Of a stretch of DNA of 64,000 nt, positions 27,847 through 36,783 are shown in pieces. A program made the translations under genes and the position numbers. Below the pieces are notes generated by a model. It ran no database searches. It had not been told where the DNA came from and saw nothing but the letters and a program-made list of their open reading frames with translations. Source of the DNA: JAUCQB01 sp964586235 (GTDB lineage: Bacteria; Planctomycetota; Phycisphaerae; UBA1845; PWPN01); NCBI GenBank assembly GCA_964586235.1, contig CAZPIO010000001.1, forward strand, positions 1 through 64,000. Direction: 5' to 3'. Every line of letters begins with the position of its first letter. Within the stretch, counting starts at the first letter, position 1.

Positions 27847-27880
27847 CGAATCAGTGGGGGATCCGCTCCATCGGAGGATG

Positions 27881-27898
27881 GGGCGGATCGATCCGCCC
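27881..27898. repeat. 18-bp perfect palindrome between fliK and flgD
   Basis: gggcggatc/gatccgccc with no spacer, 38 bases before flgD. There is no T-run, so an intrinsic terminator is unlikely. It could protect or cut the polycistronic mRNA or bind a protein dimer. Confidence 0.6.
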
Positions 27899-27936
27899 GG
27901 CGCAGTGCACGCCGGGCCAGATGTGAGGACACAACC

Positions 27937-28380
27937 ATGCAGATAACGGCAACACCGACCACCACCGCTGCGTCCAACGCGACAAGCAGCCAGACACTCT
28001 CGGGGATCAACGGCAGCGACTTCATGAAAATCCTGATCAAGCAGCTTGAGTGCCAGGATCCCTTCGAACCTATGACCAATCAGGAGATGATGGCCCAGAT
28101 GTCCACCATCCGGCAGTTGGAGATGAACACCCAACTTGCCGAGGGCCTCCAGCGGATCACCGAACAGGAGCGATTCAGTTCGGCCGCCGGCTTGATCGGC
28201 AAGCAGGTCAAGGGATCTGTCTCCGACAGCGAGGGCAACGAGTATGAGCTGGCCGGAGTGGTTACCGGCATCGAATTCACCAAGACCGGCGACGTGCTGC
28301 TGCGACTCGACAGCGGACTGAGGATGCCGCTGACCGGGCTGAGCGAGGTCGTCGATCCGCAGGCCGCCGCTGAATCGTGA
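27937..28380 (+). CDS. flgD: Flagellar hook capping protein FlgD (short form)
   Basis: 147 residues. The conserved N-terminal cap segment is GINGSDFMKILIKQLECQDPFEPMTNQEMMAQMSTIRQLEMN; the C-terminal part is a tudor-like beta segment (GKQVKGSVSDSEGNEYELAGVVTGIEF). It is much shorter than the E. coli protein because the Ig-like domain is absent, but similar in length to Bacillus FlgD. FlgD caps the growing hook and adds FlgE subunits. The next gene is flgE. Confidence 0.93.
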   Translation: MQITATPTTTAASNATSSQTLSGINGSDFMKILIKQLECQDPFEPMTNQEMMAQMSTIRQLEMNTQLAEGLQRITEQERFSSAAGLIGKQVKGSVSDSEGNEYELAGVVTGIEFTKTGDVLLRLDSGLRMPLTGLSEVVDPQAAAES

Positions 28381-28495
28381 CGGCATGAACGGTCTTGAGA
28401 ATCCTGGGAGACGAGTGCGAGAGGAGAGAGCCGAGAGACGAAGGAATTTGGGTATCTCGGTCAAACACACCGAGACATGAAAGAGGAGACGGGCA

Positions 28496-30211
28496 ATGGG
28501 ATTGACCAGTGCAATGTACACGGGCCTTTCGGGGCTCAACGCCAACCAGTTCAGGATCGATACGATCGGCAACAACATCGCCAACGTGAACACCACGGCG
28601 TTCAAGAGCAGCCGTGCGTCCTTCCAGAACCAGTTTTCGGTGATGCTGTCGGGCGGGTCCGCGCCCAGCGATACCTCCGGCGGCGCCAACCCCTCGCAGG
28701 TCGGCATGGGGGCCGCGCTGGGCTCGATCCAGCGAAACCAGCAATCAGGAGCGCTGGAGACCACCGGCGTGCCCACGGATATGGCTATCGAGGGCAGCGG
28801 CTTCTTCATCGTGCGGACGCCCGAACTGCGCCAGGCCTACACCCGCGACGGCATGTTCGCGCTGGATGCGTCCAACACCCTGGTGACGACCGACGGGTTC
28901 CCCGTACAGGGCTATCTGGCCGATGCCGACTTCAACATCGATCGTTCACAACTGCAGGATATCAGCATCCCGCTCGGCACCCTGACCATCGCCCGGGCCA
29001 CGTCGCAGGCCTCTTTTGACGGCAACCTGAACGCCAACGGGACGACGGGCACGCAGGCCACCATCCTGAACTCACAGGTGCTGGAATCAGCTCCCGGCGT
29101 CCCCGCGACTGCTGCCACGCTGCTGACCGATCTGCGCGATCCTGCATCCGTTGTCCCGCCGGCAGTGCCGCTTCCGTTATTCGCGGACGGGGACGTGATT
29201 ACCCTCCAGGATGTCCGCAAGGGCGGGCGGCAGATCTCGGAAACGACTTTCACGGTCGATGCCGCCAGCACCCTGGGTGATTTCCTGACCTTCCTCTCCA
29301 ACGAGATCGGCATCAACTCGGATCCATCGCTGTCCAACACGCCGGGCATCACCGTGGCCAGTGGGCTGGGCACACCGCCTGACGGAACGATCATCATCGA
29401 AGGGAACGTCGGCACCGAGAACGCGATCAATATAGGCCAGGTGGGTATCCGCAGTTCCGGCACCAACGTGAACCCGTTCTTGTTCACCGAAACCCAGGCC
29501 GCCAATGGCGAAAGCGTCTACACCAGCTTCCTGGTCTTTGACTCGCTTGGCACACCCATGCAGGTCAACGTGACGGCCGTTCTCGAAGAGAAGACCAACG
29601 GTGGCACCCTGTGGCGGTTCTACGCCGAAAGTCCCGAGGACACCGATACGACGCCGGTGCTGGGTACAACCGGCACCATCCAGTTTGACAACAACGGCCG
29701 GCTGCTGGACGTCAGCAACAACATCATTCAGATCGACCGGACCAACAGCGGAGCGTCCACCCCGGTCAACTTCACGCTCGATTTCAGCAACCTCACGGGT
29801 CTGACCACAGACACGTCAACTATGGTCATGACCCTCCAGGACGGCTTCGAGGCCGGCACCCTGACCAGTTTCAACACTGGCGAGGATGGAGTCATCAACG
29901 GCGTTTTCACCAACGGCCTGACCCGGCCGCTCGGCCAGATCGCCTTGGCCACGTTTATCAACCCTGAGGGCCTGATCGCCCGGACCAATAACCTGTACTA
30001 CGTGGGCTCCAATTCCGGCCAGCCGTTGGTTACCCCCCCCTCGACCATGGGAGCGGGGCGGATACAGGGAGCGACCCTGGAACTGAGTAATGTGGATTTG
30101 ACGCGCGAATTTATCGGACTAGTGACCGCCTCGACCGGCTTTTCCGCCTCCGGGCGGGTCATCAATACGTCGAACCAACTGCTCAATGAATTGCTGTCGA
30201 TAGCCCGATAA
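28496..30211 (+). CDS. flgE: Flagellar hook protein FlgE
   Basis: 571 residues. The N-terminus MGLTSAMYTGLSGLNANQFRIDTIGNNIANVNTTAFKSSR is the rod/hook signature. The C-terminal D0 part reads LSNVDLTREFIGLVTASTGFSASGRVINTSNQLLNELLSI. Between them lie the hook D1/D2 domains, with MAIEGSGFFIV, TRDGMFALDASNTLVTTDGFPVQGYL and YTSFLVFDSLGTPMQVNVT, plus an extra Thr/Val-rich domain (about residues 180-330). It forms the universal joint. A gaggag site precedes the ATG. Confidence 0.97.
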   Translation: MGLTSAMYTGLSGLNANQFRIDTIGNNIANVNTTAFKSSRASFQNQFSVMLSGGSAPSDTSGGANPSQVGMGAALGSIQRNQQSGALETTGVPTDMAIEGSGFFIVRTPELRQAYTRDGMFALDASNTLVTTDGFPVQGYLADADFNIDRSQLQDISIPLGTLTIARATSQASFDGNLNANGTTGTQATILNSQVLESAPGVPATAATLLTDLRDPASVVPPAVPLPLFADGDVITLQDVRKGGRQISETTFTVDAASTLGDFLTFLSNEIGINSDPSLSNTPGITVASGLGTPPDGTIIIEGNVGTENAINIGQVGIRSSGTNVNPFLFTETQAANGESVYTSFLVFDSLGTPMQVNVTAVLEEKTNGGTLWRFYAESPEDTDTTPVLGTTGTIQFDNNGRLLDVSNNIIQIDRTNSGASTPVNFTLDFSNLTGLTTDTSTMVMTLQDGFEAGTLTSFNTGEDGVINGVFTNGLTRPLGQIALATFINPEGLIARTNNLYYVGSNSGQPLVTPPSTMGAGRIQGATLELSNVDLTREFIGLVTASTGFSASGRVINTSNQLLNELLSIAR

Positions 30212-30299
30212 GAAGAGGTACGGGATGCTGCTGCGCGGGCCCTGACGGCGCTGGGCCGGCCGGCTCGGCGCACGGCCACATGAACGGGGACGCCAGAAG

Positions 30300-30491
30300 T
30301 TGATCACGCTGACCCGGCTGAATGGGACGCGGTTCGTCATCAACGCGGAGTTGATCCGCACGATCGAGGAACGGCCGGATACCACGATTGTCCTGATCAA
30401 CGGCGAAACGTTCATTGTCCGCGAGAGGCTGGACGACGTGGTGGCCAAGGCCGTCGAATACGGGCGGATGGTCCGGGTGTTCCGGCCCTGA
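30300..30491 (+). CDS. flbD: FlbD family flagellar protein (SwrD-like)
   Basis: 63 residues. The TTG at 30300 is the only start that gives the family N-terminus: (M)ITLTRLNGTRFVINAELIRTIEERPDTTIVL. The second half continues INGETFIVRERLDDVVAKAVEYGRMVRVF. In Bacillus the homologue SwrD, also located after flgE, raises motor torque; it is not related to Caulobacter FlbD. Here it precedes motA/motB directly, which fits a role in stator function. Confidence 0.9.
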   Translation: MITLTRLNGTRFVINAELIRTIEERPDTTIVLINGETFIVRERLDDVVAKAVEYGRMVRVFRP

Positions 30492-30624
30492 GGTCTGGCG
30501 ACCGGCCTCGGGCGGCCTTGGGATGGGGGCGGGCAGGTTAACTGCTCGACCCGCATGACCGATGGAAGAGATGAAATACGCGGCCGTGGCCATCGTCCGA
30601 TAAACTGCGCGCCTTGCCGGGCCT

Positions 30625-30640
30625 GCCCGCCGTGGCGGGC
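30625..30640. repeat. Palindrome just upstream of the motA ribosome site
   Basis: gcccgcc-gt-ggcgggc ends two bases before the gggagg site of motA. It could reduce or time motA translation, or be an intergenic repeat. Confidence 0.5.
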
Positions 30641-30651
30641 GGGAGGTGGTC

Positions 30652-31647
30652 ATGGTTGATCGCTCGACAATGATCGGGCTGATCCTGACTGTCGCGCTGC
30701 TGGCCGGGGTCATGGTCATCGGAACCGGGCTCTCGGTACATGTGTTCTGGCAGGCCTCGTCGCTGGTCTTGGTTTTGGGCGGCGCGGTGCTGACCACGGT
30801 GATGTCTTCCCCGGAAGCACGGCTGCAGCAGGTCCGGGGGATGCTCCGCAGCGCCTTTTATGTGCAGACGCGGCCCGTGGAAGATGTGATTGTCACCCTG
30901 GTGGCGCTGGCCGAGATTGCCCGCCGTCAGGGCTTGCTGGCGTTGGATCGTCCGGTGGCGGGCCTGCGGGATGGCTTCATCAAGCGGGCCATCCACATGG
31001 CCATCGATGGGTACGAACCGGGCAGCATTCGCGCCACTCTGCAGGCGGAGCTGGAAAGCATCGACCTGCGGCATCGTGAGAACTGGAGCATGTTGGAGTC
31101 GGTCGGCCGAAGCGCCCCGACTTTCGGCATGATGGGTACGCTGATCGGCCTCGTAGTCATGCTGGGCAAGATGGATGATCCCAGCAAGATTGGTCCGGGC
31201 ATGGCGGTGGCGCTGCTGACCACGCTGTATGGCCTGGTCATCGCGAATGTGTTCTGCCTGCCGCTGGCCCGCAAGCTCTCGCACCGAAACAGCGAGGAAC
31301 TGCTGGCCAAGACGGTGGCGGTGGAGGGCGTGTTGGCTATCCAGGCGGGGGAGCACCCTCGGGTACTCGCCCATCGGCTGGAAGCCTACTTGCCGCCCGG
31401 GCGACGGAGCCTGCGTATGTCAGGCTTGACCGCTCCCCGCGAGACCGATTGGATGCCTGACCGCAAGCCGGCGGGATCTGCCGCGGCGGCCGTGCGGGCC
31501 AGAAAGTCGTCGACGGAAGCGGCGGCTGATCGATCGGGCCCTGTCCCTGGCGGCAGGACGGTTTCACCGATGCCGCCCGCGACGGCAGGGGTATCGCCGC
31601 TCAGGAGCGGTCACAAGAACCGCCGGGATCTTGTTGAGGCAGTCTGA
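30652..31647 (+). CDS. motA: Flagellar stator protein MotA
   Basis: 331 residues from the ATG at 30652, five bases after a gggagg site. Four membrane segments: about residues 8-25 and 32-48 at the N-terminus, and GRSAPTFGMMGTLIGLVVML with the following ALLTTLYGLVIANVFCLPLA. The cytoplasmic loop contains the Arg/Glu residues that touch FliG (RHRENWSMLESV follows the loop). The last 65 residues are a variable Ala/Arg-rich tail. MotA and MotB form the proton- or sodium-driven stator. The gene lies within two bases of motB. Confidence 0.94.
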   Translation: MVDRSTMIGLILTVALLAGVMVIGTGLSVHVFWQASSLVLVLGGAVLTTVMSSPEARLQQVRGMLRSAFYVQTRPVEDVIVTLVALAEIARRQGLLALDRPVAGLRDGFIKRAIHMAIDGYEPGSIRATLQAELESIDLRHRENWSMLESVGRSAPTFGMMGTLIGLVVMLGKMDDPSKIGPGMAVALLTTLYGLVIANVFCLPLARKLSHRNSEELLAKTVAVEGVLAIQAGEHPRVLAHRLEAYLPPGRRSLRMSGLTAPRETDWMPDRKPAGSAAAAVRARKSSTEAAADRSGPVPGGRTVSPMPPATAGVSPLRSGHKNRRDLVEAV

Positions 31648-31649
31648 CA

Positions 31650-32408
31650 ATGCGGCTGTTCTGGGTGAAAAAGCAGGATGCCGAGGCAGCGGACTCGTCC
31701 TGGACGCTGCCTTTCAGCGACATGATGTCGCTGCTCCTGGCAGTGTTCGTGATGATCGCTGCGATGAGCGAACTCCGCAGAGATGCCCGCTTCACGCGTG
31801 TCAGCTCGGCGGTACGAAGCAGCTTCGGCTTCGGCACGGACGACGCGCCGGGGAATCGGACTGACTCATCGGGCAGAAGCTCACTGGCCGAAACCCTCGA
31901 ACGGGCCGGCCTGATGAATCGAAGCGGCGGGAGCCTGGAAGGCCCAGCGGACCCGGAGCTGTCGGCCGTCTGCGAAGTGACCACGGGCAAGGACCAGGTC
32001 GCAATAGAAATCGCCGGCGGAGCGGCATTTGAGCCATTTGGGGCACAACTGCTGCCCCAGGCCCGAAACGCGGTCGCCCGGATCGCCGCATTCCTCGCGG
32101 AGGGACAGGCCCGCCTCGAGGTTCGGGGATACGGCGGAGACGGGTCGCTGCCCCGGCACTCGCCTTTTCGCGACACGCTCGATCTGTCCTATGCCCGAGC
32201 GCGGGCGGTGGCGGATCTGCTGGTTGCATCGGGTGTTCCTCGCTTGCGGGTGTACGTCACCGCTTGCGGCGAGCATCAGACCACGATGCCATCGGGCCCG
32301 GACACGAGTCCGGCCGCGAGCCGAAGAGTGGAAATCATCGTGCACACCGGCACGCCGGCCGTGCGCGTTCCCATAATCGCCGAGAAAGAACAGGCGGAGA
32401 ATGGCTGA
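31650..32408 (+). CDS. motB: Flagellar stator protein MotB
   Basis: 252 residues. The single transmembrane helix follows a short basic N-terminus and holds the ion-binding Asp24 (LPFSDMMSLLLAVFVMIAAMSEL). The C-terminal OmpA-like peptidoglycan-binding domain contains LEVRGYGGDGS and YARARAVADLLVASGVPRLRVYVTACGE. A Ser/Gly-rich linker (about 60-95) holds the plug region. It anchors the stator to the cell wall. It overlaps fliL by eight bases. Confidence 0.93.
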   Translation: MRLFWVKKQDAEAADSSWTLPFSDMMSLLLAVFVMIAAMSELRRDARFTRVSSAVRSSFGFGTDDAPGNRTDSSGRSSLAETLERAGLMNRSGGSLEGPADPELSAVCEVTTGKDQVAIEIAGGAAFEPFGAQLLPQARNAVARIAAFLAEGQARLEVRGYGGDGSLPRHSPFRDTLDLSYARARAVADLLVASGVPRLRVYVTACGEHQTTMPSGPDTSPAASRRVEIIVHTGTPAVRVPIIAEKEQAENG

Positions 32409-32937
32409 GCAGGCAGAGGTTCAAGCAGCGACCGAGGGGCAGGTCAGGTCGCCGGGCCGCAAGAGGAACCTGGCGTTTCTGGGGGTCTTCCTCGGTGTCA
32501 TGATCGCCGAGGGTGTCGGCGTGGCCCTGGTGGTGAGGCATTTCTCAGGGGGGCCTGCCACGGCGGAGGCCCACGCGACATCGGGCCTCGACCCCAACGA
32601 GGGAGAGAAGAAGCCGGAAGACGTGGAAGTCGAAATCGCAAACTTCCGAGCCCAGAACAGTCGGGCCCGGCAGGTCATGATGTATGACGTGAGCGTGGCG
32701 GTCTCGGTCAGCAGCGAGAAAGAGGCCGACCTTAAGGCCCAGCTTGAAAGGAAGAAGGCCGCCATTCGGGATCGCTTTATCAGCACGATCCGCGCGGCGG
32801 ACCCGCAGGTGCTGGCCGAACCGGATTGCGAGACTCTCCGTCAGCAGTTTCATCAGATCCTGGCGGAGATCCTGGGCGCTGAGGATCTCGTAAAGAAGGT
32901 GTATATACCACAGTTCACCACTTTTCGCGCGGAGTGA
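32401..32937 (+). CDS. fliL: Flagellar basal body protein FliL
   Basis: 178 residues. One N-terminal transmembrane helix (about residues 22-41, NLAFLGVFLGVMIAEGVGVALVV), then a periplasmic domain with MMYDVSVAVSVSSEKEADLKAQLERKKAAIRDRFISTIRAADPQVLAEPDCETLRQQFHQILAEILG and the end VKKVYIPQFTTFRAE, all FliL features. FliL forms a ring around the stator and supports torque. It is translationally coupled to motB. Confidence 0.9.
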   Translation: MAEQAEVQAATEGQVRSPGRKRNLAFLGVFLGVMIAEGVGVALVVRHFSGGPATAEAHATSGLDPNEGEKKPEDVEVEIANFRAQNSRARQVMMYDVSVAVSVSSEKEADLKAQLERKKAAIRDRFISTIRAADPQVLAEPDCETLRQQFHQILAEILGAEDLVKKVYIPQFTTFRAE

Positions 32938-33006
32938 TCGGTCGGTGTTGAGCCGGTCGCAGGCCAGGATGGCCCGGTACGGTGTCAGAACGGAGTGACA
33001 GCGACT

Positions 33007-33609
33007 ATGGCGGACAATCCAAATGACGGGCTGCTGAGCCAGGATGATATCAACGCCGCGCTGGCGGCAGCCGGCCTGGAGTCAGAAATGGTGAATCCGG
33101 CAACGCCGACACCTGCACCGGCGGCGGCAACTCCCGCTGCCGCAGCGGAATCGCGTGTGGATTCGGCCGGTCGGCCGTTCGATGAGGTGGCTGCTGCCAT
33201 GGCCGAGGCGATTGCCGCTGAACAGGCGACCGTCAATACGTCGGCCCCTGTCCCACCCTCCGCTCCTGCAGCTCCGCCGGCTCCGTCCGCAAGCACTAGA
33301 TCCTTCGATATCCCCGAGCTGCCGCCCGGCACGCTGCCGTCGGCAGCCGCTCACAGCCTCGATCTGCTGCGAGATGTCGATCTGAACGTCAAGATCGAGC
33401 TTGGACGCAGCAAGATGCTCGTGGAAGACGTCCTGCGGCTGGGAGAAGGCTCCGTGGTCGAGCTGGACAAGCTGGCCGGTGACCCGGTGGATGTGCTGGT
33501 CAACGACCGCTTGATCGCCCGAGGTGAGGTCCTCGTGCTCAACGACAACTTCTGCGTTCGTATCAACGACATTATTTCGCGGGACGTCGGTCAGGAGGAG
33601 GTGGCCTGA
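33007..33609 (+). CDS. fliN: Flagellar motor switch protein FliN with FliM-like N-terminal peptide (FliY-like)
   Basis: 200 residues. The C-terminal 80 residues are a standard FliN/SpoA domain: DVDLNVKIELGRSKMLVEDVLRLGEGSVVELDKLAGDPVDVLVNDRLIARGEVLVLNDNFCVRINDIIS. The N-terminus GLLSQDDINAAL resembles the FliM segment LSQDEIDALL that binds phosphorylated CheY. A long Ala/Pro-rich linker joins them, but the CheC-like domain of Bacillus FliY is absent. fliM is expected between fliL and this gene and is not there. ATG 33007 is preferred; a GTG at 32995 is possible. Confidence 0.9.
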   Translation: MADNPNDGLLSQDDINAALAAAGLESEMVNPATPTPAPAAATPAAAAESRVDSAGRPFDEVAAAMAEAIAAEQATVNTSAPVPPSAPAAPPAPSASTRSFDIPELPPGTLPSAAAHSLDLLRDVDLNVKIELGRSKMLVEDVLRLGEGSVVELDKLAGDPVDVLVNDRLIARGEVLVLNDNFCVRINDIISRDVGQEEVA

Positions 33610-33610
33610 G

Positions 33611-33639
33611 CGAATCCGCCCGCGGCAGCGCGGGATTCG
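33611..33639. repeat. Hairpin between fliN and fliO
   Basis: cgaatcc...ggattcg with an inner gc-rich stem starts one base after the fliN stop codon. No T-run follows. It may stabilise the 3' end of the upstream message. Confidence 0.45.
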
Positions 33640-33693
33640 GGGTGGTGATCGGTCTGAGACAGGATGTCCGTGTGGACCAGGAGGGTCCGTTCC

Positions 33694-34560
33694 ATGATCA
33701 GTCTTCTCTGCAGGCGGCGTGTTCTTCTCTTTTGCCTGGTGATAATGCCGGCGAGTCGGCTTGCCGCCGAACAGGTTCATCCTTCCATTGATGCGCGGCG
33801 AAGCCTGCAGATCCCTCCGCAGGATATCCTAAACCTTTCCACAGTTGAAACCAGGCCGTCGGTTCCTGAGGCACCGGCTCTGCCGGACGAGCCCACCACC
33901 CGGCCGACAGATCTGGCAGTCCCCGCCGACCGTGGTCCCCTGGCCGTCGAACGCGCTGGATTCAGCAACGGGCCGGCCGTGCCGCGGCCGGAGGTTCCCG
34001 GCAGCGAATCACGGCCGTTGAACAGAACCGCTGATCCCGAACGCCGGGCCCTGGCCGTGCGGGCAAGCGAGCTGAAGGATGTCAGCCGGACTCAGCGAGG
34101 CGGCAATCCGTGGTCGGCCAGGGACCTTTGGCCGCTCCTTTCGGTGCTTGCACTCATCCTGGTGCTCGCCTGGGTGGTCAAGCGGTCGATGCGCGGCCGC
34201 CGCGTGCTGGCAGGCTCGGGGGCGATTGAGGTGCTCTCCCGCACTGCACTGTCGAGCAAGCAGAGCCTGGTACTGGTCAGGATGGGCCGACGCCTGCTGC
34301 TGCTCGGTGTCACCGGTGACGAGATGAACACGCTTTGCGTGGTGGAAGACCCTGACCAGGTGGCAATGCTGGTCGGTGAGGCCGCCAGCGGCCGGTCAGG
34401 CTCCATGACGCAGGCGTTTGCCCGAACGTTCGTCGACGAGAGCCGGGCCTATGAACCAGACCTGATGGAGGAGGAAGAGGAGAATGCGGATGCCCGCGAG
34501 CCGGTGCGCAGCCTGCTCGACAAGATTCGGCATCTGTCCTCCAGACGGAATGTGGCGTGA
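33694..34560 (+). CDS. fliO: Flagellar biosynthetic protein FliO
   Basis: 288 residues from the ATG at 33694, which follows a caggagg site; an ATG at 33664 lacks one. An N-terminal signal segment (LLCRRRVLLFCLVIMPASRLAAE) and a Pro-rich periplasmic stretch are followed by the FliO membrane helix (about 150-166, WPLLSVLALILVLAWVV) and the cytoplasmic domain with GSGAIEVLSRTALSSKQSLVLVRMGRRLLLLGVTGDEM. FliO helps build the FliP/FliQ/FliR gate. The long periplasmic insert is larger than in enteric FliO. Confidence 0.86.
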   Translation: MISLLCRRRVLLFCLVIMPASRLAAEQVHPSIDARRSLQIPPQDILNLSTVETRPSVPEAPALPDEPTTRPTDLAVPADRGPLAVERAGFSNGPAVPRPEVPGSESRPLNRTADPERRALAVRASELKDVSRTQRGGNPWSARDLWPLLSVLALILVLAWVVKRSMRGRRVLAGSGAIEVLSRTALSSKQSLVLVRMGRRLLLLGVTGDEMNTLCVVEDPDQVAMLVGEAASGRSGSMTQAFARTFVDESRAYEPDLMEEEEENADAREPVRSLLDKIRHLSSRRNVA

Positions 34561-34649
34561 CGCGGGATGCTGACGGCCCGCGGTGCCATGCGGCATCGCC
34601 GGCCGGCCTTCCGGCGGCGTCAGCCCGAATGCGCGGCGGAGTTCGCGAA

Positions 34650-35495
34650 ATGACCAGGCAAGGACGCTTGTTGTGCGGGATGGTGACCGTGCTGGTCGTG
34701 CTGCTGTCGTCGGCGGCCCGCGCGCAGTCCGTGCCGCTCATCGTTCCGCCTGAATCGGCCCAGCCGACCCAGATCGACAACCCGCTCCAGATCCCGGATG
34801 TCACTCGCGTCCTGCCCGCGGCCACCACCCGGGAAGGCATGAGCACCACGCTTCAAATCCTCATCATCATGACGGTGCTTAGCCTGGCACCGGCCATCCT
34901 GGCGATGACCACGTGCTTCACCCGGATCATGATCGTTCTGGCCCTGCTCCGCCAGGCCGTAGGTACTCAACAGCTTCCACCCGGCCAGGTTCTCGTCGGG
35001 CTCTCGCTGTTCATGACCTTCTTCATCATGGCTCCGACCTATTCGCGGATCTACAACGAGGCGGTCGTCCCGTGGCTGGATCAGCGGCCGGGCATGACCC
35101 AGGGCGAGGCTTTGAGGATCGCCGAGGGCCATATGCGCGAGTTCATGTTCAACCAGATCGAGCGGGTCAAAAACGAAGAGGACATTTACTTGTTCCTGGA
35201 GTACTCCTCGGACGAGAGCATTCCGCTCGACCGGGAGCTTACCCGCGCGGATGTGCCGACGGTGGCACTGGTCCCGGCCTTCATCCTCAGCGAGCTGAAG
35301 ACCGCGTTCGTGATGGGTTTCAGGGTGTACCTGCCGTTCCTGGTGATCGATATGGTGGTCGCCACCGTGCTCATTTCGATGGGCATGCTGATGCTGCCGC
35401 CGGTGATGGTCTCACTGCCGTTCAAGCTGTTGTTGTTCGTGTTGGCCGACGGGTGGCACCTGGTGGTGACCTCATTGTTGATGAGTTTCTCATGA
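34650..35495 (+). CDS. fliP: Flagellar export gate protein FliP
   Basis: 281 residues from the ATG at 34650, with a ggag site upstream and a signal peptide (MVTVLVVLLSSAARAQ). The signature regions are TTLQILIIMTVLSLAPAILAMTTCFTRIMIVLALLRQAVGTQQLPP and SELKTAFVMGFRVYLPFLVIDMVVATVLISMGMLMLPPVMVSLPFKLLLFVLADGWHL. Five FliP with four FliQ and one FliR form the conical gate in the membrane. fliQ follows after 31 bases. Confidence 0.96.
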   Translation: MTRQGRLLCGMVTVLVVLLSSAARAQSVPLIVPPESAQPTQIDNPLQIPDVTRVLPAATTREGMSTTLQILIIMTVLSLAPAILAMTTCFTRIMIVLALLRQAVGTQQLPPGQVLVGLSLFMTFFIMAPTYSRIYNEAVVPWLDQRPGMTQGEALRIAEGHMREFMFNQIERVKNEEDIYLFLEYSSDESIPLDRELTRADVPTVALVPAFILSELKTAFVMGFRVYLPFLVIDMVVATVLISMGMLMLPPVMVSLPFKLLLFVLADGWHLVVTSLLMSFS

Positions 35496-35526
35496 GAGGC
35501 CGGCGGCAAAGCCGCGGGAACTGACC

Positions 35527-35787
35527 ATGGACATCGGCGAGGCGCTGGATCTGGGCCGCGATGCCCTGATCATGACCCTGATCATTTCCGGTCCCGTCAT
35601 GGGGATCGGGCTGCTTGTGGGTCTGGTCATATCGCTGGTCCAGTCGGTGACCCAGCTCCACGAACAGACGCTGACGTTCGTTCCGAAAATCGTGGCCATG
35701 GTCGGTGTTGCTCTGGTGCTCGTGCCCTGGCTGACCGACCACCTGCTGGAGTATGCCGTCCAGTTGCTGGGAGTGCCGCCGTTCTGA
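35527..35787 (+). CDS. fliQ: Flagellar export gate protein FliQ
   Basis: 86 residues, two membrane helices (about 14-38, ALIMTLIISGPVMGIGLLVGLVISL; and 54-72, VAMVGVALVLVPWLTDHLL) linked by the conserved SVTQLHEQTLTFVPKI loop. It has the standard length. It belongs to the FliP-FliQ-FliR gate. The 187 bases to fliR carry no other gene. Confidence 0.95.
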   Translation: MDIGEALDLGRDALIMTLIISGPVMGIGLLVGLVISLVQSVTQLHEQTLTFVPKIVAMVGVALVLVPWLTDHLLEYAVQLLGVPPF

Positions 35788-35974
35788 GAATGTGTATGAG
35801 GAGCACAACTCTTTCTTATGGGATCGCAGGCCCAAGCCGGCCGGTGGCCGGCGCCGGCATGTTTCCTGGCGCGGCCGACGTGGCGGTGCCCCGATTGCAT
35901 CTGGGGTTGGACATGCCACCCGGGTTGGCGGGGGCTTCTTGTGTATGCCCTGAGGCGACAATTGGCGAGGCGTT

Positions 35975-36763
35975 TTGATGCCGCTGCGGTTATTCGGATT
36001 CTATGCTCTGCTGCCGGCCTTCATTCTGGTGCTGTGCCGGATCGGCGGCCTCATGTTGACCGCGCCTGTGTTCAGCAGCGCCGCCCTGCCGAAGCGGGTG
36101 CGGGTGTTCCTGGCGGTGGCTGTCTCGATGGCCGTCTTCCCGATGACCGTCCCGTACCTTCCGACGCAGGTGAGTCTGGCCGGGGCGTGTGCCGGTCTGC
36201 TGGGCGAACTGGCGATCGGGGTACTGCTGGGTCTGTCGCTGCAACTGGTCTTCATGGGTGTCGAACTGGCGGCGGAAACGGTCGGTCAGATGTCAGGCAT
36301 GCGCCTGGGCGAGGTGTTCAACCCCATGCTGGAATCCTCGGCCGGGCCCCTTGGCGGACTGTATACCCTGGTGGCCATGATGGCCTTCATTGCTGTTCGT
36401 GGCGACCACTCACTCGTTCGGGCGCTCCTGGACAGCTTCCGGACCCTCCCGCCGCTGGGCTTCACGCCGACGGAAGGTCTGTTGGCCCTGGTTGTGAACA
36501 TGCTCGACCTCTCATTCATGCTGGCCATCCGAATTGGCGGGCCGATGGTGCTGGCCCTGATGCTGTCGTTCGTGACGCTCGGTTTTCTCTCGCGCACCCT
36601 GCCGCAGTTGCACCTGCTGAGCGTTGGTTTCCCCATGAAGGCGGCGATTGGCCTGGGTGTCGCCGCCTTGACGTTTGTCTCGATGGAGAGCCTGCTGGTG
36701 GAAGGGTTCGGAGAAGCGTTTGACGCGATCCGCGCCGGGCTCGGAATGGGCCCGGCGGCCTGA
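35975..36763 (+). CDS. fliR: Flagellar export gate protein FliR
   Basis: 262 residues with about six membrane helices. Typical features are LLPAFILVLCRIGGLMLTAPVFSSAALPKRVRVFLAVAVSMAVFP, the ELAAETVGQMSGMRLGEVFNPM line and GGPMVLALMLSFVTLGFLSRTLPQLHLLSVGFPMKAAIG. FliR is the single-copy component of the export gate. The order fliP-fliQ-fliR-flhB-flhA is conserved. Confidence 0.95.
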   Translation: MMPLRLFGFYALLPAFILVLCRIGGLMLTAPVFSSAALPKRVRVFLAVAVSMAVFPMTVPYLPTQVSLAGACAGLLGELAIGVLLGLSLQLVFMGVELAAETVGQMSGMRLGEVFNPMLESSAGPLGGLYTLVAMMAFIAVRGDHSLVRALLDSFRTLPPLGFTPTEGLLALVVNMLDLSFMLAIRIGGPMVLALMLSFVTLGFLSRTLPQLHLLSVGFPMKAAIGLGVAALTFVSMESLLVEGFGEAFDAIRAGLGMGPAA

Positions 36764-36783
36764 TCGCCATACGCAATCGAGGA

